This document shows, piece by piece, positions 25,300-32,006 of a stretch of DNA of 64,000 nt. Numbering within the stretch: position 1 is the stretch's first letter; every line of letters begins with the position of its first letter. Under the pieces are notes generated by a model. That model saw nothing but the letters and a program-made list of their open reading frames with translations. It was not told the DNA's origin and did not search any database. A program made the translations under genes and the position numbers. The stretch spans positions 118,392-182,391 of the forward strand of contig NZ_JBHTCM010000005.1 of the NCBI RefSeq assembly GCF_042665545.1, written 5' to 3'. The DNA is from Rhodocista pekingensis. GTDB taxonomy: Bacteria > Pseudomonadota > Alphaproteobacteria > Azospirillales > Azospirillaceae.

Positions 25300-26076
25300 T
25301 CAGGAGCCGACGAGGCCCAGCTCCGGGCTGGACGGCTCGGCCCGCGTCCGCTTGGCGATGCGCCCGGCCCGCCGGGCCAGCCGTCCGGCCTCCACCCCCG
25401 CCCGCATGGCGGCGGCCATCATCACCGGGTCCGTGCTGCGCGAGACGGCGGTATTCAGCAGCACGGCGTCGCAGCCCAGCTCCATCGCCAGGGCGGCGTC
25501 GCTGGCCGTGCCGATGCCGGCGTCCAGCACCACCGGGACGGGGCTGCGGGCGCAGATCGTCTCGATGTTCAGCGGGTTCAGGATGCCCAGCCCGGTGCCG
25601 ATCGGCGCCCCCAGCGGCATCACCGCGGCACAGCCGACATCGGCCAGCCGGCGGCAGACCACGGGATCGTCGGTGCAGTAGGGCAGCACCACGAAGCCGT
25701 CGCGCACCAGCTCGTCCGCCGCGCGCAGGAGCTGCTCCACGTCGGGGTAGAGCGTCTCGCGGTCGCCGATCAGCTCCAGCTTGATCCAGGGCGTGTCCAG
25801 CGCCTCCCGCGCGAGCTGCGCGGTCAGCACCGCGTCCTTCACGGTGGCGCAGCCGGCCGTGTTCGGCAGCAGCCAGACCTTGCCGGCCACGAGGTCGAGC
25901 AGGCCCTCGCCATAGCCCGAGAGATCGGCCCGGCGGACGGAGACGGTCAGCACCTCCGCCCCGGAGGCGGCGAGGCTGTCCAGGAACACCTGCTGGTTCG
26001 GATAGCCGGCCGTGCCGAGGAACAGGCGGGAGGCGAAGGACCGGCCGGCGATGGTGAGAAGGTCGTTCTGGCTCAT
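25300..26076 (-). CDS. thiG: Thiazole synthase
   Basis: A 258-residue thiazole synthase, which forms the thiazole phosphate of thiamine from DXP, ThiS thiocarboxylate and dehydroglycine. Motifs: FASRLFLGTAGYPN, EVLTVSVRR, WLLPNTAGC, WIKLELIGD, LPYCTDDPVVCRRL, the phosphate loop MPLGAPIGTGLGI and VVLDAGIGTASDAALAMELG, then LLNTAVSRSTDPVMMA. The Schiff-base Lys is in WIKLELIG. It sits between thiS and thiE. Confidence 0.97.
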   Translation of the reverse strand: MSQNDLLTIAGRSFASRLFLGTAGYPNQQVFLDSLAASGAEVLTVSVRRADLSGYGEGLLDLVAGKVWLLPNTAGCATVKDAVLTAQLAREALDTPWIKLELIGDRETLYPDVEQLLRAADELVRDGFVVLPYCTDDPVVCRRLADVGCAAVMPLGAPIGTGLGILNPLNIETICARSPVPVVLDAGIGTASDAALAMELGCDAVLLNTAVSRSTDPVMMAAAMRAGVEAGRLARRAGRIAKRTRAEPSSPELGLVGS

Positions 26077-26117
26077 CCGGGTCTCGCTCGGGATACGGGG
26101 GAACGGGCGGGCCGGGC

Positions 26118-26330
26118 TCAGCCGCCCTGCATGATGCGGACGATCTCGACCGCGTCGCCCTCGGCCACCGCGGCGTCGGCCCAGCGGCCGCGGGGCAGCA
26201 CGGCCCCGTTCACCGCCACGGCGATGCCGCGGGCGCCGGGGTCGAAGCCCTCCCGCGCCAGCAGGTCCAGCAGCGGGCCGGCGGCGTCCGGCCGCGGCTT
26301 GCCGTTGACGGTGGTCGTGCCGGTGGTCAT
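26118..26330 (-). CDS. thiS: Sulfur-carrier protein ThiS
   Basis: A 70-residue ubiquitin-fold sulfur carrier ending in the required Gly-Gly (VRIMQGG). It contains TVNGKPRPDA at the start and GIAVAVNGAVLPRGRWADAA followed by EGDAVEIVR. The ATG at 26330 overlaps the thiO stop (ATGA). ThiF, which adenylates the C-terminus, is not in this window. Confidence 0.93.
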   Translation of the reverse strand: MTTGTTTVNGKPRPDAAGPLLDLLAREGFDPGARGIAVAVNGAVLPRGRWADAAVAEGDAVEIVRIMQGG

Positions 26331-27544
26331 GCCGGCACTCCCGCCGGCACCCCCGCCGGCATCGGGTTGGCAGCGGCGGCCGCAGCGGTGGCGGCGAAGC
26401 GGTCCAGGCCGAAGGGCTGCATCAGCGGGTCCTGCCGTCCGGTGAGGATGAAGCCGGCCACGAGGTCGGCGGTCACCGGCGTCAACAGGATGCCGTTGCG
26501 ATGGTGCCCGGTCGCCAGCACCAGCCCGTCCACGCCCGCGACCGGGCCCAGAAGGGGCGCGTCGTCGCGGCTGCCGGGGCGGAAGCCGGTCCACATCTCG
26601 GAGATCCGCAGTTCCTCGATGCCGGGCAGGGTGCGCCACGCCCCCTCCAGCATGGCCAGCACGCCGCCGGCGGTCAGGCTGTCGTCCCAGCCCTTCTCCT
26701 CGGTCGTGCCGCCGATGATCAGGGTGCCGTCGGCGCGCGGGACCATGTAGCACTTGGGCGCCCAGAGGACGTGGCGCAGCAGCGGGGCCGCCGGGTCCAT
26801 GGCGACGGAGAGGAGCTGGCCCTTCACCGGGCGCACCGGCGGCACCGCCGCGGCCGGCAGCCCGGCGATCTGGCGCGACCAGGCGCCGGCCGCCAGCACC
26901 ACCATGTCGGCCGCGTGCGCCCGGCCGCCGACGACCACGCCGCGCACCCGGCCGGCCTCGGCGTCCACCGCCTCGACCGGGCTGTCCTCGTGCAGGCGGC
27001 CGCCGGCGCGCTCGAAGGCGACGCGCAGGGCGGCGGTGGCCCTGCGGTTGTCCACCTGGTTGTCCAGCGGGCTCAGCACGCCGGCGACGGCGCGCGGCGT
27101 CAGGAAAGGCTCCAGCTCCTTCACCTGCGCCCCGGTTAGCCAGTGGCTCTCGATGCCCAGGCCGCGCTGGAACTGGTGGTTGACGCGCATCACCTCGACA
27201 TCGTCGCGGGTCAGCGCGACGATCAGGGTGCCCTCGTCGCGCAGCCCGACCGGCTGGCCGCTGGCCGCCTCCAGCTCGGCGGCGAAGCCGCGCCAGCGGC
27301 TGCGGCTCTCCAGGCAGAGCGGCAGCAGGCGCTGCTCGCCCGGCTCGGCCTCGGCGCCGGCGGCCAGCATGCCGGCGGCGGCATGGCTCGCCCCCTGGCC
27401 GGCCCGGCCCTTCTCGAAGATGTCCACGCGGCAGCCGGCGGCGGCGAGGCGCCAGCCGATGGCAAGGCCGATGATGCCGCCGCCGATGATGGCGACGGAC
27501 GGACGCGCGCCGGCGGCGGGCGCGGCAGACAGGCTGGTGCTCAT
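26327..27544 (-). CDS. thiO: Glycine oxidase ThiO
   Basis: A 405-residue FAD-dependent amine oxidase that converts glycine to dehydroglycine for thiazole formation. The FAD dinucleotide motif is VAIIGGGIIGLAIGWRLAAAG, followed by the DAO pattern with VVLAAGAWSR, KCYMVPRADGTLIIGGTTEE, MWTGFRPGSRDDAPLLGP and LVLATGHHRNGILLTPVTAD. A short repeat (PAGVPAGVPA) closes the protein. It is the first gene behind the TPP riboswitch and leads the thiOSGE operon. Confidence 0.95.
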   Translation of the reverse strand: MSTSLSAAPAAGARPSVAIIGGGIIGLAIGWRLAAAGCRVDIFEKGRAGQGASHAAAGMLAAGAEAEPGEQRLLPLCLESRSRWRGFAAELEAASGQPVGLRDEGTLIVALTRDDVEVMRVNHQFQRGLGIESHWLTGAQVKELEPFLTPRAVAGVLSPLDNQVDNRRATAALRVAFERAGGRLHEDSPVEAVDAEAGRVRGVVVGGRAHAADMVVLAAGAWSRQIAGLPAAAVPPVRPVKGQLLSVAMDPAAPLLRHVLWAPKCYMVPRADGTLIIGGTTEEKGWDDSLTAGGVLAMLEGAWRTLPGIEELRISEMWTGFRPGSRDDAPLLGPVAGVDGLVLATGHHRNGILLTPVTADLVAGFILTGRQDPLMQPFGLDRFAATAAAAAANPMPAGVPAGVPA

Positions 27545-27559
27545 GACGGTGCTGATGAT

Positions 27560-27645
27560 GACCTCCCTTCGCCGGCATGACCCGGATCAGGTTCGACGGG
27601 TGTGATCTCAGCCGGGGCGGAGCGCCCCGGCACCCCGGGTTGACG
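27560..27645 (-). ncRNA. TPP (THI-box) riboswitch controlling thiOSGE
   Basis: Read on the minus strand, GGGGTGCCGGGG leads to GGCTGAGATCACACCCG, then GAACCTGATCCGGGT and CATGCCGGCGAAGGGAGG. These are the conserved THI-box elements in order, including CTGAGA in the HMP-pyrimidine-binding arm. A GC helix separates the first two. The 3' end carries GGGAGG, placed about 17 bases before the thiO ATG, so sequestration of the ribosome site is the likely mechanism. Confidence 0.95.
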
Positions 27646-27731
27646 ATCCCCTTCTCTTGGCGCGGCCGGCGCCGGATTGCAAGGGGGGTGCGGCGAGAGG
27701 GTGGGCGCGGGCGGGGCGTCGGCTCCGTCGG

Positions 27732-27760
27732 TTGACGGTTCCGATTTCCGTATATACATT
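27732..27760 (+). promoter_or_regulatory. Promoter of the first brnTA operon
   Basis: TTGACG (27732-27737) and TACATT (27755-27760) with 17-bp spacing, overlapping the palindrome GTATATAC. The expected start of transcription falls on or next to the brnT ATG at 27767, implying a nearly leaderless message. The second brnTA operon has the same elements. Confidence 0.6.
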
Positions 27761-27766
27761 ATTCCC

Positions 27767-28039
27767 ATGCGGATCGAGTTCGACCCGGAGAAGCGGGCGG
27801 CGACCCTTGCCAACCGCGGCCTCGACATGGCCGCGGCCGGAGAGGTCTTCGACGGTCCGACCCTGACCGTCCCGGATGACCGGCAGGACTACGGCGAACC
27901 CCGGTTCATCAGCATCGGCAGGCTCCGCGGACGCATGGTCGTGATCGTGTGGACCCCGCGCGGCACGGCACGGCGGATCATCAGCATGAGGAAGGCCAAT
28001 GAACGGGAACAGGACCTCTACGGACCCGACCTGGACTGA
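27767..28039 (+). CDS. brnT: BrnT-family toxin
   Basis: A 90-residue RelE-fold ribonuclease toxin. The family pattern is full: IEFDPEKRAATLANRGLDMAAAGEVFDGP, then DYGEPRFISIGRLRGRMVVIVWTPRG and the terminal RRIISMRKANERE. The start at 27767 matches the promoter spacing. It overlaps brnA by 41 bases, as in typical brnTA operons. There is no Shine-Dalgarno sequence, which agrees with a leaderless transcript. Confidence 0.93.
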   Translation: MRIEFDPEKRAATLANRGLDMAAAGEVFDGPTLTVPDDRQDYGEPRFISIGRLRGRMVVIVWTPRGTARRIISMRKANEREQDLYGPDLD

Positions 28040-28244
28040 CCCGGACGACGCGCCGGACCTGTCCGCCCCGGAGTGGCAGCGGAAGTTCGCCCAGGCCCGG
28101 CGGGGCCGCCCGCCCGCCCAGGGCCGGCCCAAGGTAGCCACCAGCCTCCGCCTCGACGCGGACGTGGTGGAGCGGCTGCGGCAGGACGGGCCGGGCTGGC
28201 AGACGCGCGCCAACGCGCTGCTGCGGAACGCCCTGGGGCTCTGA
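27999..28244 (+). CDS. brnA: BrnA-family antitoxin
   Basis: An 81-residue antitoxin. The N-terminal half is acidic and probably wraps BrnT (DPDDAPDLSAPEWQRKFAQA). The C-terminal half is the ribbon-helix-helix DNA-binding part: GRPKVATSLRLDADVVERLRQ, then GWQTRANALLRNAL. It should neutralise BrnT and repress the operon with it. Confidence 0.93.
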   Translation: MNGNRTSTDPTWTDPDDAPDLSAPEWQRKFAQARRGRPPAQGRPKVATSLRLDADVVERLRQDGPGWQTRANALLRNALGL

Positions 28245-28447
28245 GGCGGGGGGCTTCGGGGGCGGCGGTGCCGGTGCGGGAGCGGGGCAGGAGCGGGGCA
28301 GGAGCGGGGGTGTGGGCGGGGTGAGGGAAACCACCCTTGGGGCCGAAGCCTGATCCACCATCCCGTTTTGGTCGCCCACGTCCCCAGGATGCCGTGCGGT
28401 GCCGCGGCCGTCCAGCGCCGGCACGCAGGTGCCCCGCGCGCTCCGAC

Positions 28448-28936
28448 CTACCGCGGCTTCTTCTCCTCCGAGCGTTTGTAGACATAGATGCCGAGCACGC
28501 CGAGGCCGACCGACCAGATGGTGGTGAGGCTGGCCAGGGCGGCGACGGCGCCCGCGGCGGCGGGCGGATCGGCGATGGTGATCCAGGCGACGGACCCCAT
28601 CTGCGCCCCCCAGGTCACGGCCATGATGTAGCCGAAGGTCGGGCGCATGCGGCGGACATAGGCGTCCTGCGAGGCGGCCTCGGCCCGCAGGCTGGCATTG
28701 ACCTCGCGCAGGGTGGTGCGGGCCTCGTCCGATTCCAGTTCGGCCATGCGCTCGACATGGCGGTTGGCCTCGGCCACCTGCTCGGGCGTGATGGCCCCGG
28801 CGCCGATGGAGGTGCCGACCTCGGTCAGCGCCTCGGCGGCGGCGCGGGCCGCGGGGTGGTCGATGCGGGCAAGGCCCTGGCCCGCCGCCTGGACGAGCAG
28901 CGGCAGGCCGAGTTTCGCAAGAAGGGCGGGGATCAT
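28448..28936 (-). CDS. 3TM-type holin (GTA/phage release family)
   Basis: A 162-residue protein of the family called 'holin of 3TMs for gene-transfer release'. It begins MIPALLAKLGLPLLVQAAGQGLA, has a central charged helix with ERMAELESDEARTTLREVN, then hydrophobic segments FGYIMAVTWGAQMGSVAW and TTIWSVGLGVLGIYVYKRS, with a basic C-terminus. It should form the membrane lesion that lets the cell-wall hydrolase out. It is the last gene of the phage block, 80 bases after the hydrolase. Confidence 0.82.
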   Translation of the reverse strand: MIPALLAKLGLPLLVQAAGQGLARIDHPAARAAAEALTEVGTSIGAGAITPEQVAEANRHVERMAELESDEARTTLREVNASLRAEAASQDAYVRRMRPTFGYIMAVTWGAQMGSVAWITIADPPAAAGAVAALASLTTIWSVGLGVLGIYVYKRSEEKKPR

Positions 28937-29016
28937 GGGTGGTCTCCGTCGGTGGCAGGGGGGCAGGGGTGCTTCGGGCAGGGGCGTAGGGCAGGCGGGG
29001 CGCGGGGCGGGGCGCG

Positions 29017-29559
29017 TCAGCCGACGTCGCGGTAGAAGAGGTGCCGGCCGATCTCCGCGCACGGCGCCCGGCCGGCCGCCCAGGACGGCGTGATGCCGCC
29101 GCGGTGGTAGTGGGTGGCGCCGCCGGTCGGGTCGCCCAGCGTGCCGGCCACGGCCCGGCGGGCGATGCGCAGGGCGGCGGCGAAGGCCGGGTCCGCGGCG
29201 GTGACGGTCAGCAGCCGGGGGCGGTTGGGGTCGCCCTCGTTCCAGCAGGAGAACTGCCAGGGGGCGCGGCAGACCTCCGCCACCGTGCGGCCCCACCAGC
29301 GCACCCGGCCGGCGCGGGCGGCGGCGACGCGGTTCATCACCACGGCGGCCACCGCCTCCATCCCGCGCACGGACTCGCCGCGCGCCTCCCCCCAGAGGGT
29401 GCGGGCCAGCACGTCCACCGCGTCGCCGCCGGGGGGCGGGCCGGGCGGCAGATCGGGGGGCAGATCGGGCGGTTCGGGCACGAGACGGGGCCGGGCGGGG
29501 GTGCCGGCGGGCGTACCGGCGGGCGTGCCGGCGGCCGCGATCTCCGAGGGGCCGGTCAT
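29017..29559 (-). CDS. Cell-wall hydrolase (SleB/Hydrolase_2 family), phage endolysin
   Basis: A 180-residue murein hydrolase. After a Pro/Gly-rich N-terminal linker with repeats of AGTP and DLPP, the catalytic domain shows LARTLWGEARGESVRGMEAVAAVVMNR with the catalytic Glu, then WQFSCWNEGDPNR and GGATHYHRGGITPSWA. The ATG at 29559 overlaps the stop of the preceding gene (ATGA). No signal peptide, so it depends on the holin. Cell-wall hydrolases of this family serve as endolysins in phages and gene-transfer agents of Alphaproteobacteria. Confidence 0.88.
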   Translation of the reverse strand: MTGPSEIAAAGTPAGTPAGTPARPRLVPEPPDLPPDLPPGPPPGGDAVDVLARTLWGEARGESVRGMEAVAAVVMNRVAAARAGRVRWWGRTVAEVCRAPWQFSCWNEGDPNRPRLLTVTAADPAFAAALRIARRAVAGTLGDPTGGATHYHRGGITPSWAAGRAPCAEIGRHLFYRDVG

Positions 29560-29894
29560 GCCGCACCCCCGGTCGCGCGGGTGGCGGTCGCGCGGGTGGC
29601 GGCCGCACGGGCGCCGTCCAGCTTCGCCTCGATGCGCAGCAGGTGGTCGGTCAGGCGCTGCTCCACCTCCCGCAGCGTGCCCAGGGAGGCGTAGGTCTTC
29701 GCCACCTCCAGCTTGTAGGCGGCGAGCGCCTCGCGCATCTGCACCGAGGTGGCGTCGATGCCGGCGCGGGCGCGCTCCAGGGCGGCGTCGGCATCCTTGC
29801 GGACCTTCAGGATCAGCCAGAACAGCCCGCCCAGCGCGGGCAGGTCGATGGCGGTGATCCACCAGGCCAGGTCCAGGCCCGTGGTGTCGGTCAT
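29556..29894 (-). CDS. Small phage membrane protein with coiled coil
   Basis: A 112-residue protein with one transmembrane segment (WWITAIDLPALGGLFWLIL) and then a long charged helix of heptad type (DADAALERARAGIDA, LREVEQRLTDHLLRIEAKL), ending in an Ala/Thr/Arg repeat (ATRATATRAT). It lies in the lysis end of the phage block, between large terminase and hydrolase, where T7 has its Rz-like gene. It may be a spanin-like or accessory lysis protein; no family match is certain. Confidence 0.65.
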   Translation of the reverse strand: MTDTTGLDLAWWITAIDLPALGGLFWLILKVRKDADAALERARAGIDATSVQMREALAAYKLEVAKTYASLGTLREVEQRLTDHLLRIEAKLDGARAAATRATATRATGGAA

Positions 29895-29911
29895 GGTCGT
29901 GCGTCTCCGGA

Positions 29912-31444
29912 TCAGGGGTCGAAATCGGTGTCGGCCAGGAAGGGTTCGGTGCCGCCGCCCCAGCCGGGGGCGCGCGGCGGCGGCGGCAGGCGGGGCAGCC
30001 GGGCCGGGCTGGCGAGGAGCGCGCCGGCCGCGGCGTCCAGCCCGTCGTCGTGGCCGCCGCGCCCGTCCGGGCGCCAGTCGCGCATCTCCCGCACGAACGG
30101 CGTCTCCCAGACGGAGCGGTGGGCCGCGAGCATGCCGGCGGCGAGGCGGGCGTCGAACGCCTCCAGGATGCGCAGGGCCTTGGGCCGGCGGCTGGTCTCC
30201 TCCAGCACGGCGCAGGCCAGCCGGCGCCGGGCCAGGGTCTGGCGCAGCAGCCCCGGCAGGAAGCCGCCGATGCCGTTCGTCTCCAGATGCAGGGTGGCGA
30301 GCTGGAGCGCCTCCACCAGGTCGGCCACCTGCCGGCACTGGTCCTGCGCCGGCTCCGTCCCCTCCGCCGCGCGGACATAGAGGACCCGGTGCAGGTAGGC
30401 GCGGCCGTCGGCATCGCCGAAGACGACGGCGACGACGCTGCCGTCGCCGCGCCCGCCGCCCTCCTCGCCCCCGCCGGCCCCGCTCTCCCCGCCGGCGGCG
30501 GGGCGGCCCAGGGCGGGGTCCCACCAGGCCCGCGCGGTCAGCAGCCGCCGGCCCTCCAGCGTCAGCACCGGGCGGCCCTGCACGGTGCGGATGTCGGGTT
30601 CGGCCGCGTAGGGCCGCAGCCGGTCGGGGTCGAGCCGGCCGGCAGCGGCGGGCCGCGGCGTCAGCAGCATCTGCGAGAGGAACTTGGCCGGGCCGGCGCG
30701 GCGGCGGATGCGCTCCACCACCTCCGGCCCGAACCGCTCGGGCCAGAGGTGCAGGCGGGCGCCGTCCGGCCCCTCGCGGTAGACCGGCAGCTCCAGCCGG
30801 GCGTAGCCGGCCAGGAACGGCTCCCGCTCGCCCAGCTCGGGCCGCGGCTCGCGGGCGTAGATCGAGTACCAGGTGTGCGGCGTGCCGATGTAGAGCGAGG
30901 TCCCGCCCGGCGCCAGGACGGAGGCGATCTCCCGCAGGCGGGTGCGCAGCTCCTCCCGCTTCGGGGCGGTGTCGCAGGTGTTCGGCACCTCCACGTCGTC
31001 GCAGACGACAAGGTCGGCGTGGCTGCCGGTGAAGTTGCCGCCCACCCCCTGCGCCGCCATGGAGGGGTCGCGGCCGACCAGGGGGCGGTGCAGGGTGAAC
31101 GCCTCCGCCCCCCACAGCTCCCGCTTCTCCGGCTTCAGCCCGGCGCAGAGCGGGTGGCGCTCCACCACCCGCTTCACGGTGCGGACCATCTTCTTGGCCA
31201 GGGTCAGGTCCGCGGCCAGCACCAGGATGCGGCAGTCGGGATCGCGGGCCAGCCGCCAGGCGCAGTAGAGCCCGACGATGCTGGACTTGCCGCTGTCGCG
31301 GAAGGCCAGCAGCAGCAGCTCGCGCCGGCCGCGGGCCAGGGCGTCCTCCAGCCAGTCGGCCATCTCCAGGTGCAGGTCGGGGGTGCCGCGGCCCTGGAGA
31401 TGGTTCCAGAGCGCGAGGAACTCGGTGAAGCGGACGGGCGGCAT
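29912..31444 (-). CDS. T7-like phage terminase large subunit
   Basis: A 510-residue DNA-packaging ATPase/nuclease. The ATPase half carries Walker A AFRDSGKSS, then CRILVLAADLTLAKKMV and Walker B ADLVVCDDVEVPN. The run through GTSLYIGTPHTWYSIY matches T7 gp19 closely. The nuclease half keeps ARAWWDP and the terminal HDDGLDAAAGAL, the second metal-site motif, with a Gly/Glu-rich insertion between them (near residues 320-340) not expected in the family. All catalytic motifs look intact although the portal it would dock to is missing here. Confidence 0.9.
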   Translation of the reverse strand: MPPVRFTEFLALWNHLQGRGTPDLHLEMADWLEDALARGRRELLLLAFRDSGKSSIVGLYCAWRLARDPDCRILVLAADLTLAKKMVRTVKRVVERHPLCAGLKPEKRELWGAEAFTLHRPLVGRDPSMAAQGVGGNFTGSHADLVVCDDVEVPNTCDTAPKREELRTRLREIASVLAPGGTSLYIGTPHTWYSIYAREPRPELGEREPFLAGYARLELPVYREGPDGARLHLWPERFGPEVVERIRRRAGPAKFLSQMLLTPRPAAAGRLDPDRLRPYAAEPDIRTVQGRPVLTLEGRRLLTARAWWDPALGRPAAGGESGAGGGEEGGGRGDGSVVAVVFGDADGRAYLHRVLYVRAAEGTEPAQDQCRQVADLVEALQLATLHLETNGIGGFLPGLLRQTLARRRLACAVLEETSRRPKALRILEAFDARLAAGMLAAHRSVWETPFVREMRDWRPDGRGGHDDGLDAAAGALLASPARLPRLPPPPRAPGWGGGTEPFLADTDFDP

Positions 31445-31458
31445 GGCTCTCCTGCGGG

Positions 31459-31986
31459 TCAGCTCGTGTCGGGCGGGTCCGGCCCGGCCGGGTCAGGGTC
31501 GGGAGCGGCGGACGCGGGATCGGTGGGCTCGGCGCGGCGGGCGCGCCAGGCGGCGATCTCGGCGCGGGACTCGGCCAGCAGCCCGGCCAGCCCGCCGGGC
31601 TGCTCCGGGCCGGCCGCTGCCGGGGATTCCGCGGGGGTGTCCGGGGAGCCCTCCGCCGGGGGACTGTCCGGTGATGGGCCGTCCGGTGATGGGCCGTCCG
31701 GTGATGGGGCGCCGGCGAGGGGGACGGCCTCCGGGGCGACGCGCTGCGACAGCCGCACCAGCGCGTCCAGCAGCGCCACCCCGGCCTTGCCGGCGGCGCA
31801 CCAGTCCTTGAAGGCGCGGGCGTCGGGCATTCCTGCGTCCGCGTCCGAGGCAGGGCCGGCCTCGATGAAGGCGGCGACATGCCGGCAGCCCACCGGCAGC
31901 AGCCGGGCCAGGGCCGCCGGCAGCAGGCCGGGCGACAGGTCCGGCGGAAGGTCGGACGAGGGGTCGGGCGTCGGACGGTCGCGCAT
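31459..31986 (-). CDS. Phage protein in small-terminase position
   Basis: About 175 residues, directly upstream of large terminase with a 14-base gap. The N-terminal half is helical (LLPAALARLLPVGCRHVAAF, then ARAFKDWCAAGKAGVALLDALVRL); a Pro/Ser/Asp-rich linker follows that contains three tandem PSPDG units encoded by a short DNA repeat near 31680-31710. The end is another helix (LLAESRAEIAAWRARRAE) and a Pro/Asp tail. No domain is recognisable. Position equals T7 gp18 (small terminase), which is the only basis for that suggestion. Confidence 0.6.
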   Translation of the reverse strand: MRDRPTPDPSSDLPPDLSPGLLPAALARLLPVGCRHVAAFIEAGPASDADAGMPDARAFKDWCAAGKAGVALLDALVRLSQRVAPEAVPLAGAPSPDGPSPDGPSPDSPPAEGSPDTPAESPAAAGPEQPGGLAGLLAESRAEIAAWRARRAEPTDPASAAPDPDPAGPDPPDTS

Positions 31987-32006
31987 GGCGGCGGCTCCGG
32001 TCGGGA

